Shown here in pieces: positions 26,932 through 35,663 of a DNA stretch of 64,000 nucleotides. Position 1 is the stretch's first letter, and each line of letters starts with the position of its first letter. Location of the stretch: contig NZ_RCCS01000009.1 of the NCBI RefSeq assembly GCF_003664185.1, positions 247,599 through 311,598 of the forward strand. The letters are read 5' to 3'. The DNA comes from Tenacibaculum discolor (GTDB lineage Bacteria; Bacteroidota; Bacteroidia; Flavobacteriales; Flavobacteriaceae). A program made the translations under genes and the position numbers. The notes under the pieces were generated by a model, which was not told the DNA's origin, made no database searches, and saw only the letters and a list, made by a program, of their open reading frames with translations.

Positions 26932-28111
26932 TAGTTTAGGACAATATTATACACAAGAGAATATATCAAGATTATTAATTTCTAAAATCTTAGTCAAGAA
27001 TCCAAAAAAAATAATTGAACTTGGAATTGGGGACGGTTCTCTGATTAGAGTAGCTCAAGACAAATGGAAGGACTCTAAAATAATAGGCGGAGACATAGAC
27101 CCTGAAAATGTCAAAAGCCTTAAAACTGAATTCCCAAACTTAAATCTTTTTTTAATTAATGGTCTTTCCTCTAAATTGAGTCAAAATTTAAAAATAGAAC
27201 TTGGTACCATAGATGTCGGAATTTGTAATCCACCGTATTTAAAAATTAAAAAAAACGGTGCTGTAAAATCTATAATTGAAAACTGTAATTTAGGGAAATT
27301 AGATAGTTATCCTATAATAACATCTGATTTGGTTTTTTTAGCTCAAAATTTACTTCTTATAAGAAATGGTGGTGAACTAGGGATAATATTACCTGATGGC
27401 TTAATTACATCTCATCATTTTAAACATTTCAGAAAACAACTTATTAATAATTATGAAATTACTGGTATAATTGAATTACCTGACAAGGTGTTTAAAAAAA
27501 CTGAAGCAAAAACTCATATTTTAGTAATCAGAAAAAATAAAGTAGATACAAAAAAAACACCTATATATCTTTCAGATAAAGATGGTAAAATAATTGACAA
27601 AGTAGAGGTTAATAAAACTAGACTAATTCATCGAATGGATTACAGTTATAATAAATGGCTAGTTTCAAATGAAAATCATGGAGCTACATTATTAGACATT
27701 AAAGCAAAAATTTTTAGAGGAAAATTCTCAAAAAAAGAATTAACATTAAGTAAGCATGACTTTATACATACTTCTAATTTAAGTAAGTCAATTTCTTACC
27801 AATCTTTCAAACCTAATAAACGCTTGTTAAAAAAATTCAATTGTGCTAAAAAAGGTGACATTATAATCCCTAGAGTAGGAAAAAGATGTCTAGGTAGAGT
27901 AATGGTAATTGAGAGTGGAGCTGTTTTAATAAGTGATTGTTTATATGTTATCCGTGTAGAAAAAAAATATCAAAAAATATTGATTGATTCTCTAACTAAT
28001 GAAAAAGGAAAAAAATGGATTGAAGCCAATTCCCATGGAGTCTGTGCAAGAGTTATTAGTAAAATAGACTTATTAAACTTTAGGATAAATGAAGATTTAA
28101 ACATCAATTAA
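26924..28111 (+). CDS. N6-adenine DNA methyltransferase with fused specificity-like C-terminus
   Basis: 395 aa. Begins NNSLGQYYTQ, the GQxYT start of type I/IIG adenine methyltransferases; SAM motif IIELGIGDGSL at residues 30-40; catalytic NPPY at 102-105. After about residue 250 the sequence resembles a HsdS target-recognition half: KKGDIIIPRVGKRCLGRVMVI then GVCARVISKIDLLNFRI. So modification and recognition appear fused in one chain. No restriction subunit is present in the operon. It may mark self DNA for the conflict system or modify a specific site. Its end overlaps the convergent gene at 28097 by 15 nt. Confidence 0.8.
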   Translation: MNNSLGQYYTQENISRLLISKILVKNPKKIIELGIGDGSLIRVAQDKWKDSKIIGGDIDPENVKSLKTEFPNLNLFLINGLSSKLSQNLKIELGTIDVGICNPPYLKIKKNGAVKSIIENCNLGKLDSYPIITSDLVFLAQNLLLIRNGGELGIILPDGLITSHHFKHFRKQLINNYEITGIIELPDKVFKKTEAKTHILVIRKNKVDTKKTPIYLSDKDGKIIDKVEVNKTRLIHRMDYSYNKWLVSNENHGATLLDIKAKIFRGKFSKKELTLSKHDFIHTSNLSKSISYQSFKPNKRLLKKFNCAKKGDIIIPRVGKRCLGRVMVIESGAVLISDCLYVIRVEKKYQKILIDSLTNEKGKKWIEANSHGVCARVISKIDLLNFRINEDLNIN

Positions 28112-28696
28112 TAAATTGTTAAAATAATCTAGTGATTTTAGGATGTTGCTATCAACCTGTCCGTCGGGCAACAAATTACTAGCTACTGTATTAAGTGCTT
28201 GATATCTTCCTTCATCAAAATTCTCTTTATAATTAATTTCATCTATATCCCAATAATCTGGATAATCTTTGTTTACTACATTAAAGTCTTCTAAAGGAAA
28301 GTATTTTATTAATGTCTCCAGAAATAAATAAAGTCCGTTTCTTATATCATATGAATCACTATAAACATATACTTTTGAAAAATCTATATAAGGTATGTAA
28401 AGATTTAATTTCAAAGGAATACCATTCACATAATCGATGTTAGTTACAAATATTCCACACTCTTCTGGATTTTCATCTTCCTCCAACCAACTCACTTCTT
28501 CTGTATGCTGTTCTTTAGTAATCTTCTGAAAAGCTTCTAACATAATTTCACAATCATACTCTGATATATCATGAACAAGCTCTCCCCTTCTTTTTTTTAC
28601 CTCATATTCTACAACCCCCACCCCTTTAGGAGAAGCCATATCATATATTGATCTTATCAACAACTTTTTATCTACGTTTGTAACGTCTAGAATCAT
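28097..28696 (-). CDS. Unknown acidic protein downstream of the recombinase
   Basis: 199 aa from ATG 28696 (MILDVTNVDKK); a non-conserved extension to 28732 would overlap the recombinase gene. Acidic, with aromatic-rich segments, no signal peptide, no membrane segment, no known motif. It follows the tyrosine recombinase on the minus strand with 10 bp between them, so it may be cotranscribed and act as a cofactor or simply be cargo. Its 3' end overlaps the end of the methyltransferase gene in opposite orientation. Function not assigned. Confidence 0.55.
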   Translation of the reverse strand: MILDVTNVDKKLLIRSIYDMASPKGVGVVEYEVKKRRGELVHDISEYDCEIMLEAFQKITKEQHTEEVSWLEEDENPEECGIFVTNIDYVNGIPLKLNLYIPYIDFSKVYVYSDSYDIRNGLYLFLETLIKYFPLEDFNVVNKDYPDYWDIDEINYKENFDEGRYQALNTVASNLLPDGQVDSNILKSLDYFNNLLIDV

Positions 28697-28706
28697 ATTT
28701 AAATAG

Positions 28707-29297
28707 TTAATTTTCCCACATTTTACTGGCAATATATGCTTCTTCTTTTCCTATTGCATTTGCATAAATAGAAGTAGTTTTTATGTCTGCATGTCCCATC
28801 CACTTCTGTAACATATTAATCGGTACTCCTTTTAAAATTGCATTTACTCCATATGCATGTCTTAGTCCTTTTGGAGACCTATGTTTTCCCTCAGAAATTT
28901 CTGCTTCTAACATAACTTTTTTTATCAGTTCATAAGCATGTTGTCTTGACCATTGCCATAAAAGTGTTTTAGCCTCTTTTTCACTTTTCTGTTTCCTTAT
29001 TAAATCATGACCAATAGTCAAAAGGTCTATTAAATTATGTGGAACAGGAACGGACCTATAGACATCTCCTCTCCTTTTTTTCAAACTTTTAAATACAATC
29101 TTATTTGACTCTCTCTCAATGTTTTTTACAGACAGCTGTAAAGCCTCAGAAATTCTACATCCAGTATAAGCCATTGTCTCTGCAAGAGTTCTTAATTTAG
29201 GATCTTGTTCTTTAGCTGTCTTTAAAAATTTATCTACCTCGGAAGAAGTAAGGTACAGTCGATTTCCTTCTGTATCAAAAAGCCTCATTTCACTCAT
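28707..29297 (-). CDS. Short tyrosine recombinase
   Basis: 196 aa, only the catalytic domain; the usual N-terminal core-binding domain of about 100 residues is missing. Catalytic residues: R48 in TGCRISEA, R146 in SPKGLRHAYG, H169 in GHAD and the tyrosine nucleophile Y178 in SIYANA. At the first His of the HxxR box there is Lys (PKGLR), as in a family of short plasmid- and transposon-borne recombinases that I recall with this SPKGLRH motif. I use ATG 29297; a TTG three codons earlier is possible. Upstream DNA has two palindromes that could be its sites. Possible roles: resolving cointegrates or excising cargo. Confidence 0.8.
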   Translation of the reverse strand: MSEMRLFDTEGNRLYLTSSEVDKFLKTAKEQDPKLRTLAETMAYTGCRISEALQLSVKNIERESNKIVFKSLKKRRGDVYRSVPVPHNLIDLLTIGHDLIRKQKSEKEAKTLLWQWSRQHAYELIKKVMLEAEISEGKHRSPKGLRHAYGVNAILKGVPINMLQKWMGHADIKTTSIYANAIGKEEAYIASKMWEN

Positions 29298-29299
29298 AT

Positions 29300-29325
29300 C
29301 TGACAAAATTAATGAATTTTGTCAG
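29300..29325. repeat. Palindrome overlapping the recombinase start region
   Basis: 11-bp arms CTGACAAAATT / AATTTTGTCAG around AATG. Shares the outer TGACA/TGTCA with the larger palindrome 55 bp away, so both may bind the same protein. Confidence 0.7.
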
Positions 29326-29380
29326 GTTCAAAAAAAGCAAATCTGTTTTTTTTATCAGTGTCTAAGCTAAAAGCGCTAGA

Positions 29381-29413
29381 TTACCTGACACTATTACTAA
29401 TAGTGTCAGGTAA
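29381..29413. repeat. Perfect 33-bp palindrome between recombinase and tnsE-like gene
   Basis: 16-bp arms TTACCTGACACTATTA and its complement around a single C. It has no T-run on either side, so it is not a terminator. The size (13-bp arms plus a 7-bp centre) is like a loxP-type tyrosine recombinase site. Alternative: an operator for the divergent genes. Confidence 0.75.
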
Positions 29414-29487
29414 AGAGTCTTTTATACTATTTTACAAAAGTATTTGATAATGTTTTTTTAATCCTTATTTTAACAGAAAAAATAATT

Positions 29488-31233
29488 ATGATTTCTGTCC
29501 CCCTTCCTCCAGTTACACACTTTAAAAGAGTGATGCCTAATATTAGAAACCAAGAAGGTATTGATGAAAATTCATTTTGGATTATAGTTTCTTACGGAAG
29601 AACTTTTTGGAATATAAAAGAACAACGATATTATAAAGAAGTGATTTTAATTAATGCTCCTGATGATTCTTATGTAATAAAAAATTGGAACTACTCTAAA
29701 ATTATTAAATCCGAAATTCCTGAAGAAAAAACTTTTTTATTTCAGTTAGGCTCTCTAATAGATACAAGCGGTAAATTCATTTCTTTACCTGACCCTGATA
29801 AAAACTTTAAAATTTATTCTAAATCAGGAATAAGTGTGCACCCAAAATACAATTACCATACAGATGGTTTATATGAAATTCTAAAAGACTCTTCTTACCC
29901 TCTCATTGACAGCATAAATGGAATTTATGATAATGCCCCCTATTATAAAGCTCTGTCATTTGACAAGAAGACTGAAGTCATAATCCCAATACATGTAATT
30001 ACTTCTTACTTCTATTATCTATCAACTCTATGTATTTACCATATCATATATGATACTATTAAACATGGAATACTTAAAGAAATTAATAAAGAAGGTAAAA
30101 CCATAGTTCCTTTTTCGAGTAGTATAATTAGGCATGAAGAGGCTAAAATTTTAGCCAAATACATGTTTATTAATGGTCATAAAAAGATAAATTATTTAAG
30201 AGATATTCCGAAAAACTTATTAAAAAACCTTTATAATGGTGATAAATTCAATCATCAAGCTAGATTCTATTTAAAAAGTGAAATTCCATTCAATAGTTAT
30301 ACAAAATTTAATTTTATAGGTCAATATATAACCGACAAAGAAGGTCCAAGCCCTAGAAAGTTTATTGCTCATGGTATAACCAATGTAAGCCTATTTAAAG
30401 GCGAAAAGTTGTTTTCTACAAAAAACTATTTACTCTATGACATTTCAAATCATAGGTCAATTCCTGTTGAAAACCCTGAATCAATAGAAAAATATAACTC
30501 AATAAAGTATCTTTATGAAAATAACGGTAATCATTCTGTTAGTGATTCTGTCACCAATCATAATGCTGGAGTAAAAGATTTACCACTCATTAAAACTCAC
30601 GGACTATTTTTAGACTCTCCTGAAAACAATTTAATTGAAAAAACTCAACAAAAAATAAAATATGAAATTGAAAACTCAATAATTAAAAAAGTTAATGATT
30701 ATAGTGATAATATAAGAAATCATTCTAGCTCATCAACGAGTGTAAGAGGTAATGTTTCTCCTATTATAACAAGTCCATTTCACGAAATTTTAAATAACGT
30801 TGTTTCAAAATTAAACGCTGCACGTAACTATAGTGCAAAATACATTGTTTTGAAATATCATAATGGCAACTTCTCTTATCCTCCTATTGGATTAGAAATT
30901 TTAGGTAGCATAATTATTGTTTCTATAAGTTATAATGATAAAAAATATTGCTTAATAGACTCTGGGTATCAAATGTACATTGCTTTATTTAGATTTACTA
31001 ATCCTTGTTTAAGCTTTTTAGACACGGACGACCCTACCATTAACGATGTCATCACAGAAATGGTTTTAAATCAAAGCTATAATTGGGATAAAGCATACAA
31101 AAATGATACTTTAAAAGATTATCATATTCACCTACTACAACCTCTTAAACATCCAAAGCATGAATACTCTATAGATGAAGCCACGGACAGTTTGTTAAAT
31201 AGAATAAAAAAAAGAATTGAAAATGATTTTTAA
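29488..31233 (+). CDS. Probable TnsE-like transposition protein
   Basis: 581 aa, no signal peptide or membrane segments. I call it TnsE-like from four points: length near Tn7 TnsE (about 540 aa), a place in a tnsABC-tniQ element, an N-terminal wIIVsY...IIPIHVITSYFYYLS pattern recalling TnsE, and a C-terminal block (FHEILNNVVSKLN, then SYNWDK...LQPLKHP near the end) that follows the TnsE C-terminal layout. Identity is low, so this is inference. In Tn7, TnsE steers insertion into replicating plasmids. Here the gene is convergent with tniQ, their stops overlapping by 4 nt, unlike Tn7 where all tns genes share one strand. Confidence 0.45.
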   Translation: MISVPLPPVTHFKRVMPNIRNQEGIDENSFWIIVSYGRTFWNIKEQRYYKEVILINAPDDSYVIKNWNYSKIIKSEIPEEKTFLFQLGSLIDTSGKFISLPDPDKNFKIYSKSGISVHPKYNYHTDGLYEILKDSSYPLIDSINGIYDNAPYYKALSFDKKTEVIIPIHVITSYFYYLSTLCIYHIIYDTIKHGILKEINKEGKTIVPFSSSIIRHEEAKILAKYMFINGHKKINYLRDIPKNLLKNLYNGDKFNHQARFYLKSEIPFNSYTKFNFIGQYITDKEGPSPRKFIAHGITNVSLFKGEKLFSTKNYLLYDISNHRSIPVENPESIEKYNSIKYLYENNGNHSVSDSVTNHNAGVKDLPLIKTHGLFLDSPENNLIEKTQQKIKYEIENSIIKKVNDYSDNIRNHSSSSTSVRGNVSPIITSPFHEILNNVVSKLNAARNYSAKYIVLKYHNGNFSYPPIGLEILGSIIIVSISYNDKKYCLIDSGYQMYIALFRFTNPCLSFLDTDDPTINDVITEMVLNQSYNWDKAYKNDTLKDYHIHLLQPLKHPKHEYSIDEATDSLLNRIKKRIENDF

Positions 31234-32210
31234 TAATATATTTTGTCTAAAAACCAAAAGGGTAATGTATTCTCTTGATCGAGATAGCTCCTACTAACTC
31301 TTTGCTTATTAATCAAATGCTTTAATTGTCCCATGTCCCTCAATAATGAATAAGAAAATGGTAGACATGAAATTCTTTCTTTAGTGCTCCAAAATTTAAA
31401 CTCTACTTTTGTAGCAGGAAAGTTTTCATTGAACTCTTTTTGTATTGCCTTTCTGAATCTATTTTTTGGAGATTTATATCTTAATTTTTTTGCTAAAAGT
31501 GAAAGAGTGCTAATGTAAGTGAATGAATAATGGGTTAATTCATTATAACCATTTTTAATCGTACTATCAATATACTTTTGGTACTCTACCTCTAAAGAAC
31601 CTGGTACCTCCTTAGCTTCTTGCATAGATAAATCACTATCACAATATGAACATAATTTTAAAGGCTTAAACTCCATGATTGAAAGATTGTTACCAATGTT
31701 AATCCTATGGAAAGAAATAGGCTTTTTACACTTTTGACACCTATCTTGTAAAAACACTTTACATTTAACACAGACTATTGAAGTAATCAACCTCCACTCT
31801 TTCTTATAATAAGCATCATTATTTAAGCATTTATAACAAAACTGTAATCCAAACCTTTTTCTCTTTCTGTGGTTAATTCCTAACGGTAAAATATTTTCAG
31901 TATTCGCTCCATTTCTGGCTACTATTTCATACGCATAAGATTCATAACTAAACAAAAATAGGTTCTTGATTTCTGTTACTTTTAATGGTGTATGATTTAC
32001 TATTTTATGAATTAATGATGACTGAGGAGTCATATCAATGTCTCTATTCCATATAGGATAATTTCTACCGAAATAATTTAACACAAAAGACTGAGGTTTT
32101 ATATTATGATTTATAGATAACCTACACAACCATGATGTAAATAATTCATTCTTTTTGGGTCTCAAAAAATATGGAAACACTTCCTTTTCAATAGCCTTTA
32201 TATATACCAT
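31230..32210 (-). CDS. tniQ: TniQ/TnsD-family target selector
   Basis: 326 aa. The N-terminal ELFTSWLCRLSINHNI pattern is the TniQ signature. Zinc-finger cysteine pairs follow: CYKC, CVKC, CQKC and CSYC across about residues 125-200. Family knowledge: TniQ/TnsD proteins recognise the attachment site and recruit TnsC. With yifB as target, this protein probably reads a sequence in that gene. It is shorter than Tn7 TnsD (about 500 aa), so the C-terminal DNA-binding part is reduced. The start overlaps the tnsC stop by one base (TAATG), so translation is coupled. Confidence 0.85.
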   Translation of the reverse strand: MVYIKAIEKEVFPYFLRPKKNELFTSWLCRLSINHNIKPQSFVLNYFGRNYPIWNRDIDMTPQSSLIHKIVNHTPLKVTEIKNLFLFSYESYAYEIVARNGANTENILPLGINHRKRKRFGLQFCYKCLNNDAYYKKEWRLITSIVCVKCKVFLQDRCQKCKKPISFHRINIGNNLSIMEFKPLKLCSYCDSDLSMQEAKEVPGSLEVEYQKYIDSTIKNGYNELTHYSFTYISTLSLLAKKLRYKSPKNRFRKAIQKEFNENFPATKVEFKFWSTKERISCLPFSYSLLRDMGQLKHLINKQRVSRSYLDQENTLPFWFLDKIYY

Positions 32211-33094
32211 TATAAAAAGAAAGCTTTTTTCCTCTCTTGCGGAGAAACATAATCTATCTCATTTAATATTGTCTTAGTAATTCTTTCTGTTTCATGTTCA
32301 ATTGCTAAAACAGTAGCTAATTCTAGAATTTTAGATATCTCTCCAATTAGACCATCACTCATACTTAAAACCTTAGAGGTTAAAGAGTTTTCTATTAAAT
32401 TGGATTCTTTTTTAAGAGGTAACATTCTTTCAAAACTCAACAGTAACCTTTTTAGTTCTGTGTTATTACTCCATCTTGGTAAGATTCGTGGCTCAAATCT
32501 ATTTGCCAACTGATGATCAGACTGAATAGCATTAAAAGCTAGTTTTGTTCCAGAGCAAACTAGTGGAATCTGCAAGTCATTAGATAAATGTTTTATTACG
32601 TTTAAAAATTTCCTTTGTCTCGAAGGAGAACCTGCTAAAACATGGTGTATTTCATCAATAATCAAGACTTTTGTTTTCAAATCTTTTAATATGTTCTTGA
32701 CTCTAATATATCTACTATCAATTTTTTCAGATGTTCTATATGGAGCATAGAGTTTTTCCAAAATTGCGTTATAAAAACGTCTTTCATCTGGTTCTGGAGG
32801 AGCTTGAATTAATAGAACAGGGTTAATCAATTCGTCAGTGCTTTCGTCTAATGTTGCAACGTGTCTTTGATTGAAACGGTTTAATATAGCCGTTTTTCCA
32901 TTATTAGAATCACCAACTAACAAAAGATTTGGCATTCTATGTGATTTTGGATAGTCTAAAAAACTTTCCATTATATTGAGCATTTTCTGTGCGTGAGTAT
33001 AGCCAACCCACTTGAATGCCCTTGCAGACTTAAGCCTTTCTTCAATGTTTGATTGCTCTACAAAAACTTTTGTTTTTTCACTTAAATGTTTCAT
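32210..33094 (-). CDS. tnsC: TnsC/TniB-type AAA ATPase
   Basis: 294 aa. Walker A GDSNNGKT at residues 61-68, Walker B VLIIDEIHH at 142-150, followed by SGTKLAF as sensor region. This is the transposition regulator that forms ATP-dependent filaments on DNA and links the target selector to the transposase. It is about half the size of Tn7 TnsC (555 aa) and closer to TniB, lacking the long terminal extensions. The start overlaps the tnsB end by 17 nt. Confidence 0.88.
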   Translation of the reverse strand: MKHLSEKTKVFVEQSNIEERLKSARAFKWVGYTHAQKMLNIMESFLDYPKSHRMPNLLLVGDSNNGKTAILNRFNQRHVATLDESTDELINPVLLIQAPPEPDERRFYNAILEKLYAPYRTSEKIDSRYIRVKNILKDLKTKVLIIDEIHHVLAGSPSRQRKFLNVIKHLSNDLQIPLVCSGTKLAFNAIQSDHQLANRFEPRILPRWSNNTELKRLLLSFERMLPLKKESNLIENSLTSKVLSMSDGLIGEISKILELATVLAIEHETERITKTILNEIDYVSPQERKKAFFL

Positions 33095-34913
33095 CGTCTA
33101 GATCTTCAAATGGTAAAATAATGTTTTCTTCTTTTTCTAATTGCTCATTAGTTTCAACTACTTCAGTTGGTTTATAATTTAAGTTCGCCTTTTTAAACCT
33201 TCTTACTTTTTTTGTTTGTCTTACTGCTTTATTTTCCAACTCACTTAATTCCCTATAAGTCGAAAAAATCACCTCTTCATTAATATGACTATTATTTCTT
33301 TTCAAGACTTTTATAACATCTCTATACTCCCAAACAGAAATAGGTGGTAAAGATGTATTACGGTAAGGAATTTCATAATAATCATTCAATTTAGGGTCAT
33401 AAAAGTATATTACACTTATATCTCTTGGGTCTCTTTTGAAAACATATTTTATTTTCTCCTTTTTACTAGTTTCACTGTGTATATATGACCTTAGCACATC
33501 ATCATAGTAAAATATATGATCTATAACGACTCCATACTCTTGTATTGTTCTTTCTACTATTGGTAAAAAATCTATTCTAGTCTTTTTCTCATTATTAATT
33601 CTGGGTGGAATTCCTCTTCCAGGTAATTTATTATTCCCCAATACTCCTTCTTTAAATTTTTCTAAAGGAGATTTTCCTATTGAAGAATGAATTCTTTGGT
33701 GATATATTTTGGTAATGTAAATAGTCAACCATTTTTCAAACTCTCTAAGAGTAAATGATGAATTTTTCTCTGACTGATATTTCTTCCTTTCAGCCTTAGA
33801 CGAAAAAGTTGTACCTGGTAAATCATGAATCTCTTTGGAAAAAGTTCCTAAAAGACGTTCAATATGCCCTCCCCAATGAGGTGCTCCTACAGGTCTAAAT
33901 TGAATATTTATACCATAATTTTGACATGTTTTTTTTAACATCTTCCCTCTAAACTCTTTAGCATTATCAACGTGAATCGTGTCCATTATTCCCCAACAAG
34001 GCCAGTCAGCATCAACAGACATACTTTCTAACCACATTTCTTTAGGTAAAATAGAGTTCGCTATACATACTCCTGTTCCTAACGCTCCTGGGGATTCAAA
34101 AGAAAGATAGAAACCTAAAACCATTCTACTATTAACATCCATCGCTAACGTTAACCAAGGTCTTTTATAAGCTTTCCTATAATGCTCGTCAACTAAAATT
34201 ATATCAACTGGTGTATGATCTATCTGTACAACAGATAAAGGATAATCCGCCCCTGGGAAACTTCCTTTTATAGGCTCAAACCTATATTTAGCTTCTTGGG
34301 TACCCAACCTTTTTCTTATTCTTTCTTCTTCTGAAATATTTTTAATTCTATTTCTAACCGTATTAGAATGAGGAGGTTTAATTTTTAAATCATCACAAGC
34401 TATTTTTATCTCTCTAATTGTTTTTGTTATTGATTTCCTAGAGTTAGTTAAGTAAACTGAATAAATCTTATCATCAATAATCTCATCTACAACTTTAGTT
34501 AATCTACTTTTACCAACTCCTCCTGTTTTCCTCCTTCCTGCTAAAGATGAAATTAAACCTGTTTCATCATAAAGCTTTATCCATCTATAAATAGTGGGAA
34601 TACTTACTTTATGTTTAAGTGATGCTTCTTTTATAACATCTAGGTTACCTCTACTTTCTAGAGCTTTAAGTATTACATTGTACCTATATTTAGCCTTTTC
34701 CCATTCTTTTTCAGTTAAACTATGAACTTGATTAGAATATTTTGGTTCTCTAGAAGAATCATAAGGCGCTAACTCGCTAACATTTATAGTATGTATAATG
34801 TTAGTTTTTATTTCTTCTACTGAAACTGTAGAGACATTTATAATTCTGACAATAACACAAGGAAGATTATTATACATAACCTTTTCTCCTTTGATAATAA
34901 ATAATCTATCCAT
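33078..34913 (-). CDS. tnsB: TnsB-type DDE transposase
   Basis: 611 aa. A helix-turn-helix lies near residues 91-115 (HKVSIPTIYRWI), and the RNase H-like integrase core holds D232 (QIDHTP), D316 (HVDNAKEF) and E352 (GGHIERLLGT), all intact. A Mu-type beta-barrel C-terminal region follows. TnsB binds the element ends and makes the 3' cuts and joining. The gene begins 4 bp after tnsA, and its 3' end overlaps tnsC. Intact, so the element may still be mobile. Confidence 0.92.
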   Translation of the reverse strand: MDRLFIIKGEKVMYNNLPCVIVRIINVSTVSVEEIKTNIIHTINVSELAPYDSSREPKYSNQVHSLTEKEWEKAKYRYNVILKALESRGNLDVIKEASLKHKVSIPTIYRWIKLYDETGLISSLAGRRKTGGVGKSRLTKVVDEIIDDKIYSVYLTNSRKSITKTIREIKIACDDLKIKPPHSNTVRNRIKNISEEERIRKRLGTQEAKYRFEPIKGSFPGADYPLSVVQIDHTPVDIILVDEHYRKAYKRPWLTLAMDVNSRMVLGFYLSFESPGALGTGVCIANSILPKEMWLESMSVDADWPCWGIMDTIHVDNAKEFRGKMLKKTCQNYGINIQFRPVGAPHWGGHIERLLGTFSKEIHDLPGTTFSSKAERKKYQSEKNSSFTLREFEKWLTIYITKIYHQRIHSSIGKSPLEKFKEGVLGNNKLPGRGIPPRINNEKKTRIDFLPIVERTIQEYGVVIDHIFYYDDVLRSYIHSETSKKEKIKYVFKRDPRDISVIYFYDPKLNDYYEIPYRNTSLPPISVWEYRDVIKVLKRNNSHINEEVIFSTYRELSELENKAVRQTKKVRRFKKANLNYKPTEVVETNEQLEKEENIILPFEDLDDETFK

Positions 34914-34917
34914 ACCA

Positions 34918-35571
34918 TTACTCTTTCTTAATCCAAACTAAAGAATTCATAGTCAATTTACGATTTTTATCATAATAAATAAAGTTCCGAGCAAGCATGT
35001 ACCATAAAACATGTATTAACTCAGCTTGCCTTTCATAGCTTCTTGCACAGTCGTTAATTAGGTCAGAAATAATAAGTCTCTCATTTACTTTCAACCTTTT
35101 GAATAAAATCTCTATATCAACTCTATTAATCTTTAACTGAGGGTTACTGTAGTACAAAAGAAATTTGGCATTAAAAAGTAAATCTGTTCTTATGTCTTCT
35201 TCTGTTAAAACTTTAAAGTCTATATTATTCTGTTTACAAAAAGCTTTGGCTTCCTCAAACTTTTTTAAGTTCAAAGCATCGTTTAAATCTTTTTTGTATT
35301 TAATCTCTATTAATTGTTTTTCACCGTTTTCAAACTCTACAAAAAAATCAGGGACATAAGATTTTAACTTATCTTCAAAGTAAAAATTAATAATAATTGG
35401 TTGCTCAAAGTATTTCTTCACTTTAGTATTATATTCTAAAAGGAATATAAAATCTCTTTCAAGTGAAGACTCAAATTCAATTATAGTATTATTTTTCACA
35501 CTGGTTATTGCTCCTGTTAAACTAATATTTGAAACATCTATTTTTCTGTGCTTTTTAAAACTTATTCTCAT
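34918..35571 (-). CDS. tnsA: TnsA endonuclease
   Basis: 217 aa. A restriction-like fold with E38 (SSLERDF), D75 in YVPDFFVEF and EIK at 89-91, the expected TnsA catalytic set. A TnsA C-terminal domain follows (residues 100-217). In Tn7-like elements TnsA makes the 5' cuts, allowing cut-and-paste movement rather than cointegrate formation. It is the first gene of the tns operon, 93 bp in from the right end, as in Tn7. A purine-rich AAAAGGAG immediately precedes the ATG. Confidence 0.88.
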   Translation of the reverse strand: MRISFKKHRKIDVSNISLTGAITSVKNNTIIEFESSLERDFIFLLEYNTKVKKYFEQPIIINFYFEDKLKSYVPDFFVEFENGEKQLIEIKYKKDLNDALNLKKFEEAKAFCKQNNIDFKVLTEEDIRTDLLFNAKFLLYYSNPQLKINRVDIEILFKRLKVNERLIISDLINDCARSYERQAELIHVLWYMLARNFIYYDKNRKLTMNSLVWIKKE

Positions 35572-35663
35572 CTCCTTTTGTTTTTTTCAAGAAAAAACAT
35601 GTATATTTTTCCTTGTATTATTATGTTGTTGTGGAAATTTTTAATTCTGTGAAGTTTATTTTA

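Noticed and set aside
29381..29413. Palindrome as a transcription terminator
   Set aside because: No T-run follows on either strand and it sits between divergent starts.
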